Positions 17,312-27,214 are shown, numbered from the stretch's first letter. The stretch is DNA of 64,000 nt from Paraburkholderia nodosa (GCF_001718195.1 NZ_MCNV01000005.1:248001-312000), one strand, 5' to 3'. Numbers and translations are program-made. Notes: generated by a model from the letters alone, not told the origin.

Positions 17312-18924
17312 TCACGCGTCGCCAGTTCTTTCAGATTGCCGCGACTGCTGCGGCCAGCCAGATCGTGCCTGGCGTGTCGCTGGCCGCGCAGGGGGCGGCG
17401 CCGGGTACGGCGGCCGGTTCGCAGGCGGACGTGCTGCAGGCGGTGATCGTCCCAGAACCCGCGGGCTGGGTGGCGGGGCTCAATATCTCGAATCCTGCCG
17501 TGATCGTGTCCGTGAATCTGTTCGACGGTCTCATCACCTACGACGATGCGTTCCGGCCGCTGCCGCAACTCGCACAGTCGTGGGAAGAGTCAGCGGATCA
17601 CCGCACCATCACGTTCCACCTTCGCAAGGACGTCAAATGGCACGACGGCCATCCGTTCACCTCGGCGGATGTGCAGTATTCGCTGATGGAGGTGACGAAG
17701 CGCGTTCACCCGCGCGGCGGCGCGACCTTCGCGACCCTCGTCGCCGTCGATACCCCCGACGACCATACCGCCGTGTTCCGCTTCTCGTCGCCGGTTCCGG
17801 CGGTGTGGTCGGCACTGGGCGGCTACGAGACGCAGATTCTGCCGAAGCATCTGTATGCGGGCAGCCAGCCGCTCACGAATCCGCTCAACGCGCACCCGGT
17901 GGGCAACGGACCGTATGTGTTCAAGGAGTGGGCGCGCGGCAACTACGTGGTGCTCGAGCGCAATCCGGACTACTGGGACAAGGCTAACCAGCCGCACTTC
18001 GCGCGCATCGTGTTCCGCATCATCCCGGACGAAGGCACGCGGCTGACCGCGCTGCAATCGGGCGATCTGCGCTATGCGCCGACCGATGCCGTTTCGCTGC
18101 CCGACCTCGCGAGGCTGCGCAGCGACCCGCGCTTCGTCGTATCGAGTCACGTATTCGACGGTATTGCCCCGATCTCGTTTCTCGATTTCAACCTTCGACG
18201 CAAGCCGTTCCAGGATCTGCGCGTGCGCCAGGCGTTCGCGCACGCGATCAACCGCGACGCCCTAGCGAAAGTGGTCTGGTATGGCCTCGCCAAGCCGGCC
18301 GAAGGGCCGATTCCGAGCTATCAGACGCGCTTCTTCAAGCCCGGCCTGCCGCAGTATGCATACAACCCGGCACAGGCGGAGGCGCTGCTCGATGCGGCCG
18401 GATTCCGGCGCGGCGAGGGCGGTGTGCGACTGCGCGTGAACAATCTGCCGCTGCCGTTCGGCAACCAGTACGTGCTGACGGCGCAGTTCATCCAGCAGCA
18501 GTTGCGGCATATCGGCGTCGAACTCGAACTCGTGCCCACCGATGTCCCGACGTTCAACCGCCGCGTCTACGCCGACTACGACTTCGACACCACGATCAAC
18601 TGGTACGCGGCCTTCGCCGACCCGCAGCTCGGCGTGACGCGCCGCTACTGGTCCAAAGCGATCAAGCCGGGGTCCACGTCGAGCAACGCGACCGGCTATT
18701 CCACGCCGGAAATGGACCGCGCGATCGAAGGCCTCGTGAGCGTCAGCGATCCGGTGGCGCGCAAGCCCTTCATCGATCGGCTTCAGCAGATCGCACAGGA
18801 GCAGGTGCCCTCGGTCAACCTGCTCGAACTGCACTTCTACGCGATTCATGCGGCAAGCCTCGACGGTTTCAGCAACACGCCGATGGGCGCGTATACCTCG
18901 CTCGCGCCGGTGCGCAACGCCTGA
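17308..18924 (+). CDS. Tat-exported substrate-binding protein, SBP family 5 (second of a paralogous pair)
   Basis: A 538-aa periplasmic binding protein. I place the start at TTG 17308: AAGGAG lies about 10 bp upstream, it overlaps the preceding stop as TTGA, and the product then begins ITRRQFFQIAATAAAS, a twin-arginine signal directly comparable to that of the protein at 11792. The two proteins match closely through NLFDGLITYD, VKWHDGHPFTSADVQYS and FKEWARGNYV. Two related receptors for a single translocator suggest a broadened substrate range. A monooxygenase gene follows 32 bp downstream. Confidence 0.92.
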   Translation: MITRRQFFQIAATAAASQIVPGVSLAAQGAAPGTAAGSQADVLQAVIVPEPAGWVAGLNISNPAVIVSVNLFDGLITYDDAFRPLPQLAQSWEESADHRTITFHLRKDVKWHDGHPFTSADVQYSLMEVTKRVHPRGGATFATLVAVDTPDDHTAVFRFSSPVPAVWSALGGYETQILPKHLYAGSQPLTNPLNAHPVGNGPYVFKEWARGNYVVLERNPDYWDKANQPHFARIVFRIIPDEGTRLTALQSGDLRYAPTDAVSLPDLARLRSDPRFVVSSHVFDGIAPISFLDFNLRRKPFQDLRVRQAFAHAINRDALAKVVWYGLAKPAEGPIPSYQTRFFKPGLPQYAYNPAQAEALLDAAGFRRGEGGVRLRVNNLPLPFGNQYVLTAQFIQQQLRHIGVELELVPTDVPTFNRRVYADYDFDTTINWYAAFADPQLGVTRRYWSKAIKPGSTSSNATGYSTPEMDRAIEGLVSVSDPVARKPFIDRLQQIAQEQVPSVNLLELHFYAIHAASLDGFSNTPMGAYTSLAPVRNA

Positions 18925-18956
18925 TCGTCATTCCGCTCATCTTCTCACGGTGCCTT

Positions 18957-20114
18957 ATGCCGACGCTGTCACCCGCCGAATTTCCCGATAGCCCGCTGTC
19001 ACGGGCACTCTCGCAGCCGCTGATGCTCGGGCTGTTTCTGCCGATCCAGAGCGGCGGCTGGTCGATGTCGACGCTGCCGCGCACGACCGACTGGACCTTC
19101 GACTACAACGCCCGCTTGACGCGCAAGGCCGAAGACCTCGGCTTCGATCTCGTGTTCGGACTTGCGCAATGGCTCGGCAAGGACGGGCATGGCGGCGTGA
19201 CGCGCTACCGGCGCGAATCGCTCGACTCGTTCATCACGATTGCCTCGCTCGCGGCCATCACGAGCCGCATCCTGCTCATGTCGACCCTGCACATTCTCTA
19301 CGGCAACTGGCATCCGCTGCATCTGGCGAAGTTCGGCGCCACGCTCGACCACATTTCCGGCGGCCGCTGGGGACTCAACATGGTGACCGGGCATTCGGTC
19401 GACGAAGCGGAGATGTTCGGCCGCGAGGGCCATTTCGAACACGATCTGCGCTACGAGATGGCGAGCGAATTCATCGACGTGATGCAGCAGCTCTGGTCGC
19501 TCGATGACAACCTCAGCTACGACGGCAGGTGGTATCGCACCCGCAATGCGTTCGTCTCGCCGAAGCCGCGCTTCGGGCGCCCGGTGCTCGTGAACGCGAC
19601 GAGTTCGCCCGCGGGCATCGATTACGCGGCGAAGCATTCCGACCTGATCTTCATCACGAGTTCCGCGGGCGCGCAGATCGATGCGGCGCTCGGCGTGCTG
19701 CCCGCGCACACCGCTCAGGTGCGCGCGGCGGCTGCGGCGGCGGGGCGCACGGTGCGCACGCTGATCAACCCGACCATCGTGTGCCGGCCGACCGAAAAAG
19801 AGGCGCTGGCGCACTACGACGCGATCCTCTCGCACGCCGATTACGGCGCGGTGGACGGTTTCACTGGCCGCCGCAGCGACGCGAAAGCCTGGAAGGGGCA
19901 TCAGCGCGAACAGCGCGTGCTTGGCGGCAACATTCAGATCGTCGGTTCGCCGGAGCGCGTGGTCGACGATCTGCTGCGGCTGAAAGCCGCCGGGATCGAC
20001 GGCGTGCAGCTTACCTTCTTCGACTTCGAACACGATCTCGCTTACTTCGGTGAGGCGGTGCTGCCGCTCATGGAACAGGCGGGCCTCAGGGTGCGTGTGC
20101 CGGCTGGCGCGTGA
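18957..20114 (+). CDS. FMNH2-dependent monooxygenase, SfnG/SsuD-like (LLM class)
   Basis: A 385-aa luciferase-like monooxygenase. The region LFLPIQSGGWSMSTLP with DWTFDYNARL, then KAEDLGFDLVFGLAQW, and GRWGLNMVTGHSVDEAEMFG with LEHD-like FEHDLRYEMASEFI resembles dimethyl-sulfone (SfnG) and alkanesulfonate (SsuD) monooxygenases, which break C-S bonds with FMNH2 and O2. The exact substrate is not determined. It lies between the transporter genes and an acyl-CoA-dehydrogenase-fold enzyme, the same enzyme pairing seen in sfn and dsz clusters. No NAD(P)H:flavin reductase is in the cluster, so reduced flavin must come from elsewhere. Confidence 0.9.
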   Translation: MPTLSPAEFPDSPLSRALSQPLMLGLFLPIQSGGWSMSTLPRTTDWTFDYNARLTRKAEDLGFDLVFGLAQWLGKDGHGGVTRYRRESLDSFITIASLAAITSRILLMSTLHILYGNWHPLHLAKFGATLDHISGGRWGLNMVTGHSVDEAEMFGREGHFEHDLRYEMASEFIDVMQQLWSLDDNLSYDGRWYRTRNAFVSPKPRFGRPVLVNATSSPAGIDYAAKHSDLIFITSSAGAQIDAALGVLPAHTAQVRAAAAAAGRTVRTLINPTIVCRPTEKEALAHYDAILSHADYGAVDGFTGRRSDAKAWKGHQREQRVLGGNIQIVGSPERVVDDLLRLKAAGIDGVQLTFFDFEHDLAYFGEAVLPLMEQAGLRVRVPAGA

Positions 20115-20170
20115 GCGCGGCTACGCAGACGCACGAATGCATTGGAATGGACCTACAGGGAACAGCACGA

Positions 20171-21394
20171 ATGGGAACGATCGATTCGACACTGGCCGAT
20201 AACCTGACGGCGGGCGCGGCGGAGCCCGGTTCGGCGGCGCTGCGCGAACTCGTCGCCGCGCTCGCGGCGGGCGCACAGGCGCGCGACCGCGGCGAAGCCG
20301 ATACCTTCGACGCGATCGCACTGGTGCGCGCCGCGCGGCTCGGCGTGTTCCGGGTGCCAAAGGCCGAAGGCGGCGCGGGCGCCACATTGCCCCAGCTCTA
20401 CGAACTGGTGCTCGATCTCGCGGAAGCGGATTCCAATATCCCGCACATTCTGCGCAATCACTTCGCCTTCGTCGAAAAGGCGCTGCGGGCTCGGCATTTG
20501 CCGCAATACCAGCGGTGGCTCAAGTTCGTGCAGGATAACGAACTGTTCGGGCTCGGTGCGAGCGAACTGGGCACGCAGAATATCGGCGATGGCGACGGCA
20601 ACACGCGGCTTCACCCGGACGGCAGCGCGTTCCGCCTGAGCGGGACCAAGTACTACAGCACCGGCAATCTGTACTTCGATCACATCATCGTCAATGCGAA
20701 GACGCTGGACGGGCGGTTCGTCGGCGCGCGGGTGTCGGTGCGCCAGCCGGGCGTTGACGTGCGGGACGACTGGGACGGTATCGGGCAGCGCCAGACCGCG
20801 AGCGGCACAACCGTGTTCGAGGACGCGCACGTCGCGGCGGAAGACGTGTTGATTCTCGCGGACGACGTGAAGCTCGCGCATCAGGCAACGTTCGCGCAGC
20901 TCTATCTGACGACGATCGTCGCCGGCATCCTGCGCCGGATCTCGAAAGACGCAGTGCGCCTCGTCCAGCAGCGCGAACGCAACTACTACCACGCGGTCGC
21001 GCCGCGTCCCGCCGATGATCCGCTGCTGCAGGAAACGGTGGGCGAACTGCAGAGCGCGGCGTTCGTCGCCGAAGCCGCGGTGCTCAACGCGGCGACCGTG
21101 CTCGGCGAGGCGTTCGAGAGCGCAATTGCCGGCCAGCCCGACGACGCGCGTTTCGTGGAAGCGGCGCTGCGCAGTGCAAAAGCGAAGGTGGTGGTGGATC
21201 AGCTCGCGCTTGAGGCCGCCACGCGCCTCTTCGACGTGGGCGGCGCGTCCGCCGCGAAGCAGGCCGCACAGCTCGACCGCCACTGGCGCAACATCCGCAC
21301 GATCGCATCGCACAACCCGGGACTCTACAAGGCGCGCGCGCTGGGCAATCACGCGATTAACGGGGTGCCGCTGCCGACGGCCGCGTTCTTCTGA
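20171..21394 (+). CDS. Acyl-CoA dehydrogenase-fold flavin monooxygenase, DszC/SfnB-like
   Basis: A 407-aa protein of the acyl-CoA dehydrogenase fold, closest in look to the monooxygenase branch (DszC, SfnB) rather than true dehydrogenases. Supporting segments are GVFRVPKAEGGAGATLPQLY, LFGLGASELG, GTKYYSTGNLYFDHIIVNA, and the C-terminal LFDVGGASAAKQAAQLDRHW with NIRTIASHNP and YKARALGNHAINGV, which are hallmark DszC-type endings. I chose ATG 20171 (AGGGA about 10 bp upstream); ATG 20147 or GTG 20111, which overlaps the previous stop, are alternatives. Inferred role: oxygenation of a sulfur (or nitrogen) atom of the imported compound before cleavage by the luciferase-like enzymes. Confidence 0.88.
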   Translation: MGTIDSTLADNLTAGAAEPGSAALRELVAALAAGAQARDRGEADTFDAIALVRAARLGVFRVPKAEGGAGATLPQLYELVLDLAEADSNIPHILRNHFAFVEKALRARHLPQYQRWLKFVQDNELFGLGASELGTQNIGDGDGNTRLHPDGSAFRLSGTKYYSTGNLYFDHIIVNAKTLDGRFVGARVSVRQPGVDVRDDWDGIGQRQTASGTTVFEDAHVAAEDVLILADDVKLAHQATFAQLYLTTIVAGILRRISKDAVRLVQQRERNYYHAVAPRPADDPLLQETVGELQSAAFVAEAAVLNAATVLGEAFESAIAGQPDDARFVEAALRSAKAKVVVDQLALEAATRLFDVGGASAAKQAAQLDRHWRNIRTIASHNPGLYKARALGNHAINGVPLPTAAFF

Positions 21395-21447
21395 ACAGAC
21401 GGATTGATTCGCCATCCTTATTTAGCAACCTATCATTGCGCCCGACC

Positions 21448-23112
21448 ATGACTCAAACGACTTCTCCGCTGATCTCGCCGTCCGCGCTGCGCGATGCGCT
21501 CGCCGCACGACGCGAACTCGCCATTCTCGATGTGCGCGAAGAGGGGGTGTCCGCGCGCCGCCGCCTGTTCTATTCGTCGATCGCGCCGGTCGGCAGGCTC
21601 GGCCTCCTCGTCGGGCAACTCGTGCCGCGCCGCGATACGCCCATCGTGCTCGTCGACGAAGCGGGCGAGTATTCGGCGCGCGCCGCGGCACAGCTCGCGC
21701 GCTTCGGCTACACGGACGTCGCTATCCTCGAAGGGGGCGTGAGCGGCTGGGAAGCGGCTGGCTTCGAAGTGTTCAGCGGCACCAACGTGCCTGGCAAGGC
21801 ATTCGGCGAAGCGATCGAGCACCGGCTCGCTACGCCCAACATCGATGCCGCAACGCTGCGGCACCTGCTCGACGCGGGCGAGGATCTGGTGGTGCTCGAC
21901 AGCCGTCCGTTTCCCGAATACCAGAACATGAACATTCCGGGCGGCGTTGAATGCGCGGGAGCGGAACTCGTGTACCGCGCGCTGGCGGCGGCGCCTTCGC
22001 CCGACACGCTGATCGTGGTGAACTGCGCCGGCCGCACGCGCAGCATTCTGGGCGCGCAGTCGCTCGTCAATGCCGGCATCCCTAATCCGGTCGCCGCGCT
22101 CACCGGCGGTTCGATGTCCTGGCTGCTGGAAGGACTGGAACTCGAGCGCGGCCAGATCCGCACCGCTCCGCGTCCCGACGACGCCACGCTGGCCGACGCG
22201 CAACGTTTCGCGCAGCGCGCCGCAAAGCGGGCGGGTGTGGTGGAGATCGACCGTACGACGCTCGCGGGCTTCGAGCGCGAAGCCGCGACGCATGCACTCT
22301 ACCGCTTCGACGTGCGCAGTCCGCTGGAGTACGAAGCGGGTCACCGCGCCGGCTGGCGGTCTGCGCCTGGCGGCCAGCTCGTGCAGGCCACCGACGAATA
22401 CGTAGGCACCCTGCATTCGCGCGTCGTGCTCGCCGACGACGACGGCGTGCGGGCGCGCATGACGGCGTCATGGCTCGTGCAACTCGGCTATCTGCAGGTG
22501 TTCGTCCTGACTGGCGACGATGCCTCGGCGGACTTCGAAAGCGGGCCGGAAACGCGGGTCGTCTTCCGCGCGCCGGGCCGTACGCAATGGATCGAGGCGG
22601 ACCGTCTAGCGGCGGCGCTGGAAGCGCGCACTGCACAGGTTGTGGACGTGGATAGCAGCCTCGCGTTTCGTCGCGCCCATATCACCGGTGCGCGCTTCGT
22701 GGCGGCGAGCGCGCTCGAAGCGGCGCTTACGCAGATCGACGATCCGTCGCGCCAGCTCGTCCTCACGTCGAGCGACGGCGTGCTCGCGGGGCTGCTCGCC
22801 ACCGAACTGCGCGGCCGTCGTGACGGCGTTGCGGCGCTGCTGGGCGGTACGCAGCGCTGGCTCGCGCTTGGCCTGCCGCATGCCGGCGGCGACGAAAGCA
22901 ACCTGACTGGCGACGACGATGCCTGGTACAGCCCGTATCACTACGCGCCAGGCGAGACCGCGCAGCAGATGCGGGCGTACCTCGCATGGGAGCTGCAACT
23001 CGTTGGGCAGCTTGAACGCGACCGCATTGCGTCGTTCGACGTGATCGACTTCGGCACGCCAACCCAGGCGCGCAGCGAAGCGCGGCTCGCGACGCTGCGC
23101 CGCGCTCACTGA
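21448..23112 (+). CDS. Four-domain rhodanese-like sulfurtransferase
   Basis: A 554-aa cytoplasmic protein made of four consecutive rhodanese-like modules at about 5-110, 125-235, 260-375 and 385-500, plus a conserved tail. Only module 2 has the catalytic cysteine, Cys193 in CAGRTRS. The equivalent loops in modules 1, 3 and 4 are VDEAGEYS, ADDDGVRA and TSSDGVLA, so those modules are inactive or structural. Rhodaneses move sulfane sulfur through a Cys persulfide, which fits sulfur released by the neighbouring monooxygenases. I chose ATG 21448; a TTG 12 bp earlier is weaker. A second protein of the same architecture is at 27293. Confidence 0.9.
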   Translation: MTQTTSPLISPSALRDALAARRELAILDVREEGVSARRRLFYSSIAPVGRLGLLVGQLVPRRDTPIVLVDEAGEYSARAAAQLARFGYTDVAILEGGVSGWEAAGFEVFSGTNVPGKAFGEAIEHRLATPNIDAATLRHLLDAGEDLVVLDSRPFPEYQNMNIPGGVECAGAELVYRALAAAPSPDTLIVVNCAGRTRSILGAQSLVNAGIPNPVAALTGGSMSWLLEGLELERGQIRTAPRPDDATLADAQRFAQRAAKRAGVVEIDRTTLAGFEREAATHALYRFDVRSPLEYEAGHRAGWRSAPGGQLVQATDEYVGTLHSRVVLADDDGVRARMTASWLVQLGYLQVFVLTGDDASADFESGPETRVVFRAPGRTQWIEADRLAAALEARTAQVVDVDSSLAFRRAHITGARFVAASALEAALTQIDDPSRQLVLTSSDGVLAGLLATELRGRRDGVAALLGGTQRWLALGLPHAGGDESNLTGDDDAWYSPYHYAPGETAQQMRAYLAWELQLVGQLERDRIASFDVIDFGTPTQARSEARLATLRRAH

Positions 23113-23149
23113 GCAGCCCGCCCGACTGCACTTGCACAGGAACGCAACC

Positions 23150-24487
23150 ATGAGTGTGCCTCGCAGACTGCATCTGAACACCAACGTGACCGGCACGGGC
23201 CGTCACCCCGCGGGATGGCGCACGCTCGACAATCCAAAGTCGATCGTCGACCTGGGTTTCTTCACGGAGATTGCCCGGATCGCCGAGCGCGGCAAGCTCG
23301 ACGCCGTGTTTCTGTCCGACGCGCTGGCGCTGCGCGGCCACGCGCACGGGCCGGCGCAGTCGCTCGAACCGACCGTGCTGCTGACTGCGCTCGCGGGTGT
23401 GACGCAGCAGGTCGGCCTGATCGCCACTGCGTCGACCACGTTCAACGACCCGTTCAATCTCGCTCGCCGGTTCGCGTCGGTGGATCACCTGAGCACCGGG
23501 CGGGTCGCGTGGAACGCCGTGACGACCTACGACCCGGACGCGGCCGCGAATTTCAGCATGAACCTTCCGCTCGACAAGGACGCACGCTATGCACGCGCGG
23601 GGGAATTCGTCGATGTCGTGCTGAAGCTGTGGGATAGCTGGGAAGACGACGCGCTGATCGCCGACCGGGCGAGCGGCCGCTATGCGGACCCGGCGCGCGT
23701 GCATGCCATCGCGCATCGCGGTGCGTACTTCCAGGTCGATGGGCCGCTGAATCTTCCGCGCAGTCCGCAGGGGCGGCCGGTGCTCGTGCAGGCGGGCGGC
23801 TCAGAAGCCGGTGTCGCGCTGGCCGCGCGTCACGCGGATGCCGTGTTCACCGCGCAGACCACGTTCGACGGCGCGCAGGCGTTCTATCGGGACATCAAGG
23901 CGCGCGCTGTCACGCAGGGCCGTGACCTGGACCATCTGCTCGTGCTGCCGGGCCTGTATCCGGTGATTGGCGGCACGCTGGCCGAGGCACGCGAACGCAA
24001 GGCGGAGATGGATGCGCTGCTCGACCGCAGCTCGGAACTCAACAAGTTCGCGCGAGCGCTTGGTCTTACAGCGAGCGATCTGCAACTCGACGCGCCGCTG
24101 CCCTACGAACTGATCGACAAGGGCAACAGCACGGATGTCTCGCGCGGCTTCATCCGCGCCACGGTGCAGTTGGCCCGGAGCGAAAACCTGACCGTGCGCG
24201 ATCTGCTCGACCGCAATCCCGGCGCGCACCGGATGGCCGTCGGCACGCCGGAGACCATCGCGGACGACATCGAACGCTGGTTCACCGGGCGCGCGGCGGA
24301 CGGCTTCAACCTGAATGCCGACGTGTTCCCGTCGGCCTCGCGGACTTCGTCGATCACGTCGTGCCGCTACTGCAGCGCAAGGGCATTTTCCGCCGCGACT
24401 ACGAAGGCGCCACGCTGCGCGAGCACTACGGCCTGCCACGGCCATCGAGCCGCTATGCGCAAGAGGCGGACGCGGCCAGCGCCGTGA
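23150..24487 (+). CDS. NtaA/DszA-type FMNH2-dependent monooxygenase with a C-terminal frameshift
   Basis: Luciferase-like monooxygenase, nominally 445 aa. The start [20 protein letters not shown] is at ATG 23150. Family segments are [41 protein letters not shown] and the domain end [13 protein letters not shown]. After that point (about 24333) the reading frame changes to an unrelated Ser/Ala/Arg-rich tail. Adding one G to the GG at 24334-24335 restores [19 protein letters not shown] and a normal family ending, stopping at 24490-24492. Either the gene has recently lost one base or this is a sequencing error in a short G run. The missing C-terminal helix and tail probably matter for folding. 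Confidence 0.87.
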   Translation: MSVPRRLHLNTNVTGTGRHPAGWRTLDNPKSIVDLGFFTEIARIAERGKLDAVFLSDALALRGHAHGPAQSLEPTVLLTALAGVTQQVGLIATASTTFNDPFNLARRFASVDHLSTGRVAWNAVTTYDPDAAANFSMNLPLDKDARYARAGEFVDVVLKLWDSWEDDALIADRASGRYADPARVHAIAHRGAYFQVDGPLNLPRSPQGRPVLVQAGGSEAGVALAARHADAVFTAQTTFDGAQAFYRDIKARAVTQGRDLDHLLVLPGLYPVIGGTLAEARERKAEMDALLDRSSELNKFARALGLTASDLQLDAPLPYELIDKGNSTDVSRGFIRATVQLARSENLTVRDLLDRNPGAHRMAVGTPETIADDIERWFTGRAADGFNLNADVFPSASRTSSITSCRYCSARAFSAATTKAPRCASTTACHGHRAAMRKRRTRPAP

Positions 24488-24564
24488 GCTGAGATCCTGC
24501 TTTGCCATGCATGGCCCGGTTTCATTGCCGTGCGCCACCCCGTTTCACTTGAATGAGGACACCT

Positions 24565-25392
24565 ATGTCTTCCAGAGAATCGACCCTGAGCGCTGTGCCT
24601 TCCACGACGCCCGGCAGGCTTTCCGCGCGGCTGTCGAGCCTGCGGGAGCCGGCATGGCGCGCCATCGTGCCGGTGGTGCTGATCGCGCTGTGGCAAGCAG
24701 CGTCGTCGCTTGGCGTGGCAAGCGAGTTCGTGCTGCCTTCGCCGGCATCGGTGCTGGCCGCCTACCGCGAGTTGTGGCAGTCAGGCGACCTGCAGGAAGC
24801 GCTGAAGATCTCGCTGGCGCGCGCAGCGCTGGGGCTTCTGATTGGCGGCGGAGCAGGGCTGCTGCTCGGCGTCGCGGCAGGTCTGGGCAAAGCCGCCGAG
24901 CGCGGTCTCGATAGCGTGCTGCAGATGCTGCGCACGATTCCGTTCATCGCGCTCGTGCCGATTTTCGTCGTGTGGTTCGGCATTGGCGAGGTGTCGAAGA
25001 TTGCGCTGATCGTCGGCGCGGCGCTCTCGCCAATGTATCTCAGCACCTATCACGCGATCCGCGGCATCGATCCGAAGCTGCTGGAACTCGGCCGCACGTT
25101 CCGGCTGTCGCGTCGCCACCAGATCCGCCTCATCATCCTGCCGATGGCGCTGCCAGGCATCCTCGTCGGCGTGCGCTATTCGGCCGCGATCGCGCTGCTC
25201 GCGCTCGTCGCGGCGGAGCAGATCAATGCGAGTGCGGGCATCGGCTATATCCTTAACAACGCGAACCAGTTCCAGCGCACCGACATCATCATCGCGGGCA
25301 TTCTCGTCTATGCGGTGCTTGGGATTGGTGTCGACGCGCTGCTGCGTTTCGTCGAACGCAAGGCGCTCGCCTGGAGGGGGAACCATGTCTGA
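24565..25392 (+). CDS. ABC transporter permease, SsuC/TauC-type
   Basis: Inner-membrane permease (275 aa) with about six helices. The start ATG 24565 has AGGA 6-7 bp upstream. It shows the family's FVLPSPASVLAAYRELW after helix 1, TIPFIALVPIFVVWFGIGEV, and the cytoplasmic coupling loop LLELGRTFRLSRRHQIRLII with LPMALPGILVG. Relatives import sulfonates, taurine or nitrate-like anions. It overlaps the ATPase gene by 8 bp (ATGTCTGA). Confidence 0.92.
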   Translation: MSSRESTLSAVPSTTPGRLSARLSSLREPAWRAIVPVVLIALWQAASSLGVASEFVLPSPASVLAAYRELWQSGDLQEALKISLARAALGLLIGGGAGLLLGVAAGLGKAAERGLDSVLQMLRTIPFIALVPIFVVWFGIGEVSKIALIVGAALSPMYLSTYHAIRGIDPKLLELGRTFRLSRRHQIRLIILPMALPGILVGVRYSAAIALLALVAAEQINASAGIGYILNNANQFQRTDIIIAGILVYAVLGIGVDALLRFVERKALAWRGNHV

Positions 25393-26122
25393 GGTCATCG
25401 CTGCCCCGGCTATCGATACGTCGCCCGTTGTCGCGAGACTGGCCGGCATCAGAAAGCGCTACGGCGAGAACCTGGTGCTCGACAATGTCGATCTCACGGT
25501 GCGCAAGGGCGAGTGCGTCGCGCTGGTCGGGCCTTCTGGCACGGGAAAGACCACGCTGCTGCGCGTGCTGGCCGGGCTCGAATCCGCCTCGGGCGGCAGG
25601 GCCGACGTGTCGCAGAGTACGTCGGTCGTGTTTCAGGAGCCGCGGCTTATCCAGGCGCTGCGCGTAGGGAAGAACGTGCTGCTTGACGACGCCGGTTTGC
25701 CCGACGCTCAGCAGCGCGCGCGTGCCGCACTGCAGGACGTGGGGCTCGACGACAAGCTGGAAAGCTGGCCCGTCAGTCTGTCCGGCGGCCAGGCGCAACG
25801 CGTCGCGGTTGCGCGGGCGCTCTATCGCAGTCCGGAATTGATGCTGCTGGACGAGCCGTTCAGCGCGCTCGACGCGTTCACGCGTCGCAGCATGCAGAGT
25901 CTCGTGCTGAAGCTGTGGGCCAAATACGCTTTTGGCCTCGTCATCGTCACACACGATCTCGACGAAGCCCTCGTGCTCGCCGATCGCATCGTCATTCTCG
26001 CGCGCGGCAGGATCTGCCACGAAACACGCGTCGACCTGGCGCGCGAACGCGACGTCACATCGCCGGAATTCAATGCGCTCAAGCGCGATCTGCTGCGGCA
26101 GTTTTCGCTCAGCGTCTCGTGA
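25385..26122 (+). CDS. ABC transporter ATPase, SsuB/TauB-type
   Basis: A 245-aa ATPase for the SsuC-like permease. Motifs: Walker A GPSGTGKTT, a short Q-loop VVFQEPRLIQALRVGKNVLL, LSGGQAQRVAVARAL, Walker B LMLLDEPFSALD and THDLDEALVLADRI. The EPRL Q-loop and short length are typical of SsuB/TauB proteins. The start at 25385 overlaps the permease stop by 8 bp. Confidence 0.93.
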   Translation: MSEVIAAPAIDTSPVVARLAGIRKRYGENLVLDNVDLTVRKGECVALVGPSGTGKTTLLRVLAGLESASGGRADVSQSTSVVFQEPRLIQALRVGKNVLLDDAGLPDAQQRARAALQDVGLDDKLESWPVSLSGGQAQRVAVARALYRSPELMLLDEPFSALDAFTRRSMQSLVLKLWAKYAFGLVIVTHDLDEALVLADRIVILARGRICHETRVDLARERDVTSPEFNALKRDLLRQFSLSVS

Positions 26123-26167
26123 AGGTTCCGTTTGTCTGAATTACTTGGCTATTCTGTAAAGGTATCC

Positions 26168-27214
26168 ATGTCATTGATTAAATCCCTCTTCGCAGGCGTC
26201 GCGCTCGCGGTCGCCGCTGTCACGCTCACCCTTTCCGGCACGGCGAGTGCCCAGAGTCAGCCCGACCTGAAGCAGACGAAGCTCGTGATCGCCTATCAGG
26301 ACCCCGCTTTTCCCGCGCTGATCCGCAAATCCGGCGTGGTGAGTTCAGCGCCGTACCAGATCGAATGGGTGCTGCTGACCGGGCCGGCGGCGAACCTGTC
26401 GGCGCTCTACGCGAACCGGATCGACCTGGGGCACATGGGCGATACCTCGCTTACCATCGAACAGTCGAATGCACGCACGCAATGGACGAAAGACGCCACA
26501 CCCTTGCGCATCGTCGCGGGCTGGCGCAATGCGCATTCGAAGGACTACCCTCCGGTCGTCACCGCGGTGCGCGCAAGCGCGCAAATCAGTAGCGTGGCGC
26601 AAATCAAGGGGCACAAGGTCGGCTACAACTACGGCGGCTATAACCATTCGCAGTATCTCGCCACGCTGGTGAAGGCAGGGCTGACCGAGAAGGACGTGGA
26701 GCCGATCAAGTTCGCGGACGGCGCGACCTCCGCGGCCGGTTTCAACGCCGATGAAGTGGACGTGTACGCCGGGGCGCTCGGGCCGATCTTGCCCACGATC
26801 AGATCGGGTGCGGGCCACATCCTGCTGACCGACCACAACACGCAGATTCCCGCGCTCAACGTGTGGGCGACGACGTCCGCCGACCTGAAGGATCCAGCCA
26901 AAGTCGCTGCGCTGCAGGACTTCTTTTCGCGCATGTCGGGTTACTGGGCGTGGCACGATGCGCATCGTGCCGACGTGATTGGCGTGCTCAAGGACACGCT
27001 GAAAGTCTCCGACGAGCGCGCCGCGTTCGAATATGAAGTGCGCAGCGGCGGCTTCGTGAAATTCGACGCGGGTCTGATTGGCGAGGAGCAGACGATCGCC
27101 GACATCCTGTACGACGGCCATGCGATCCGGAAGAAGGTCAATGTGGCCGTGGAATACGATCCGCAGTTCAACGCCGCGCAGAAGGCCGTCTGGCCGGTCG
27201 CATCGAAAAAGTGA
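26168..27214 (+). CDS. Substrate-binding protein of an SsuA-like (sulfonate/NMT1-type) importer
   Basis: A 348-aa periplasmic binding protein. ATG 26168 gives a clean Sec signal (MSLIKSLFAGVALAVAAVTL then SGTASA, cleavage before QSQPD). The mature part has KLVIAYQDPAFPALIRKSG, YANRIDLGHMGDTSLTIEQ and GHKVGYNYGGYNHSQYLATL, as in aliphatic-sulfonate binding proteins. It follows the ATPase gene by 45 bp, so the order is permease, ATPase, receptor. Substrate proposed from neighbours: a sulfonate or other organosulfur product. Confidence 0.9.
   Translation: MSLIKSLFAGVALAVAAVTLTLSGTASAQSQPDLKQTKLVIAYQDPAFPALIRKSGVVSSAPYQIEWVLLTGPAANLSALYANRIDLGHMGDTSLTIEQSNARTQWTKDATPLRIVAGWRNAHSKDYPPVVTAVRASAQISSVAQIKGHKVGYNYGGYNHSQYLATLVKAGLTEKDVEPIKFADGATSAAGFNADEVDVYAGALGPILPTIRSGAGHILLTDHNTQIPALNVWATTSADLKDPAKVAALQDFFSRMSGYWAWHDAHRADVIGVLKDTLKVSDERAAFEYEVRSGGFVKFDAGLIGEEQTIADILYDGHAIRKKVNVAVEYDPQFNAAQKAVWPVASKK

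Noticed and set aside
26168-27214. Possible DszB-type desulfinase, because DszB shares the fold of sulfonate receptors.
   Set aside because: The protein has a clean Sec signal and sits with its own permease and ATPase, so it is a receptor.
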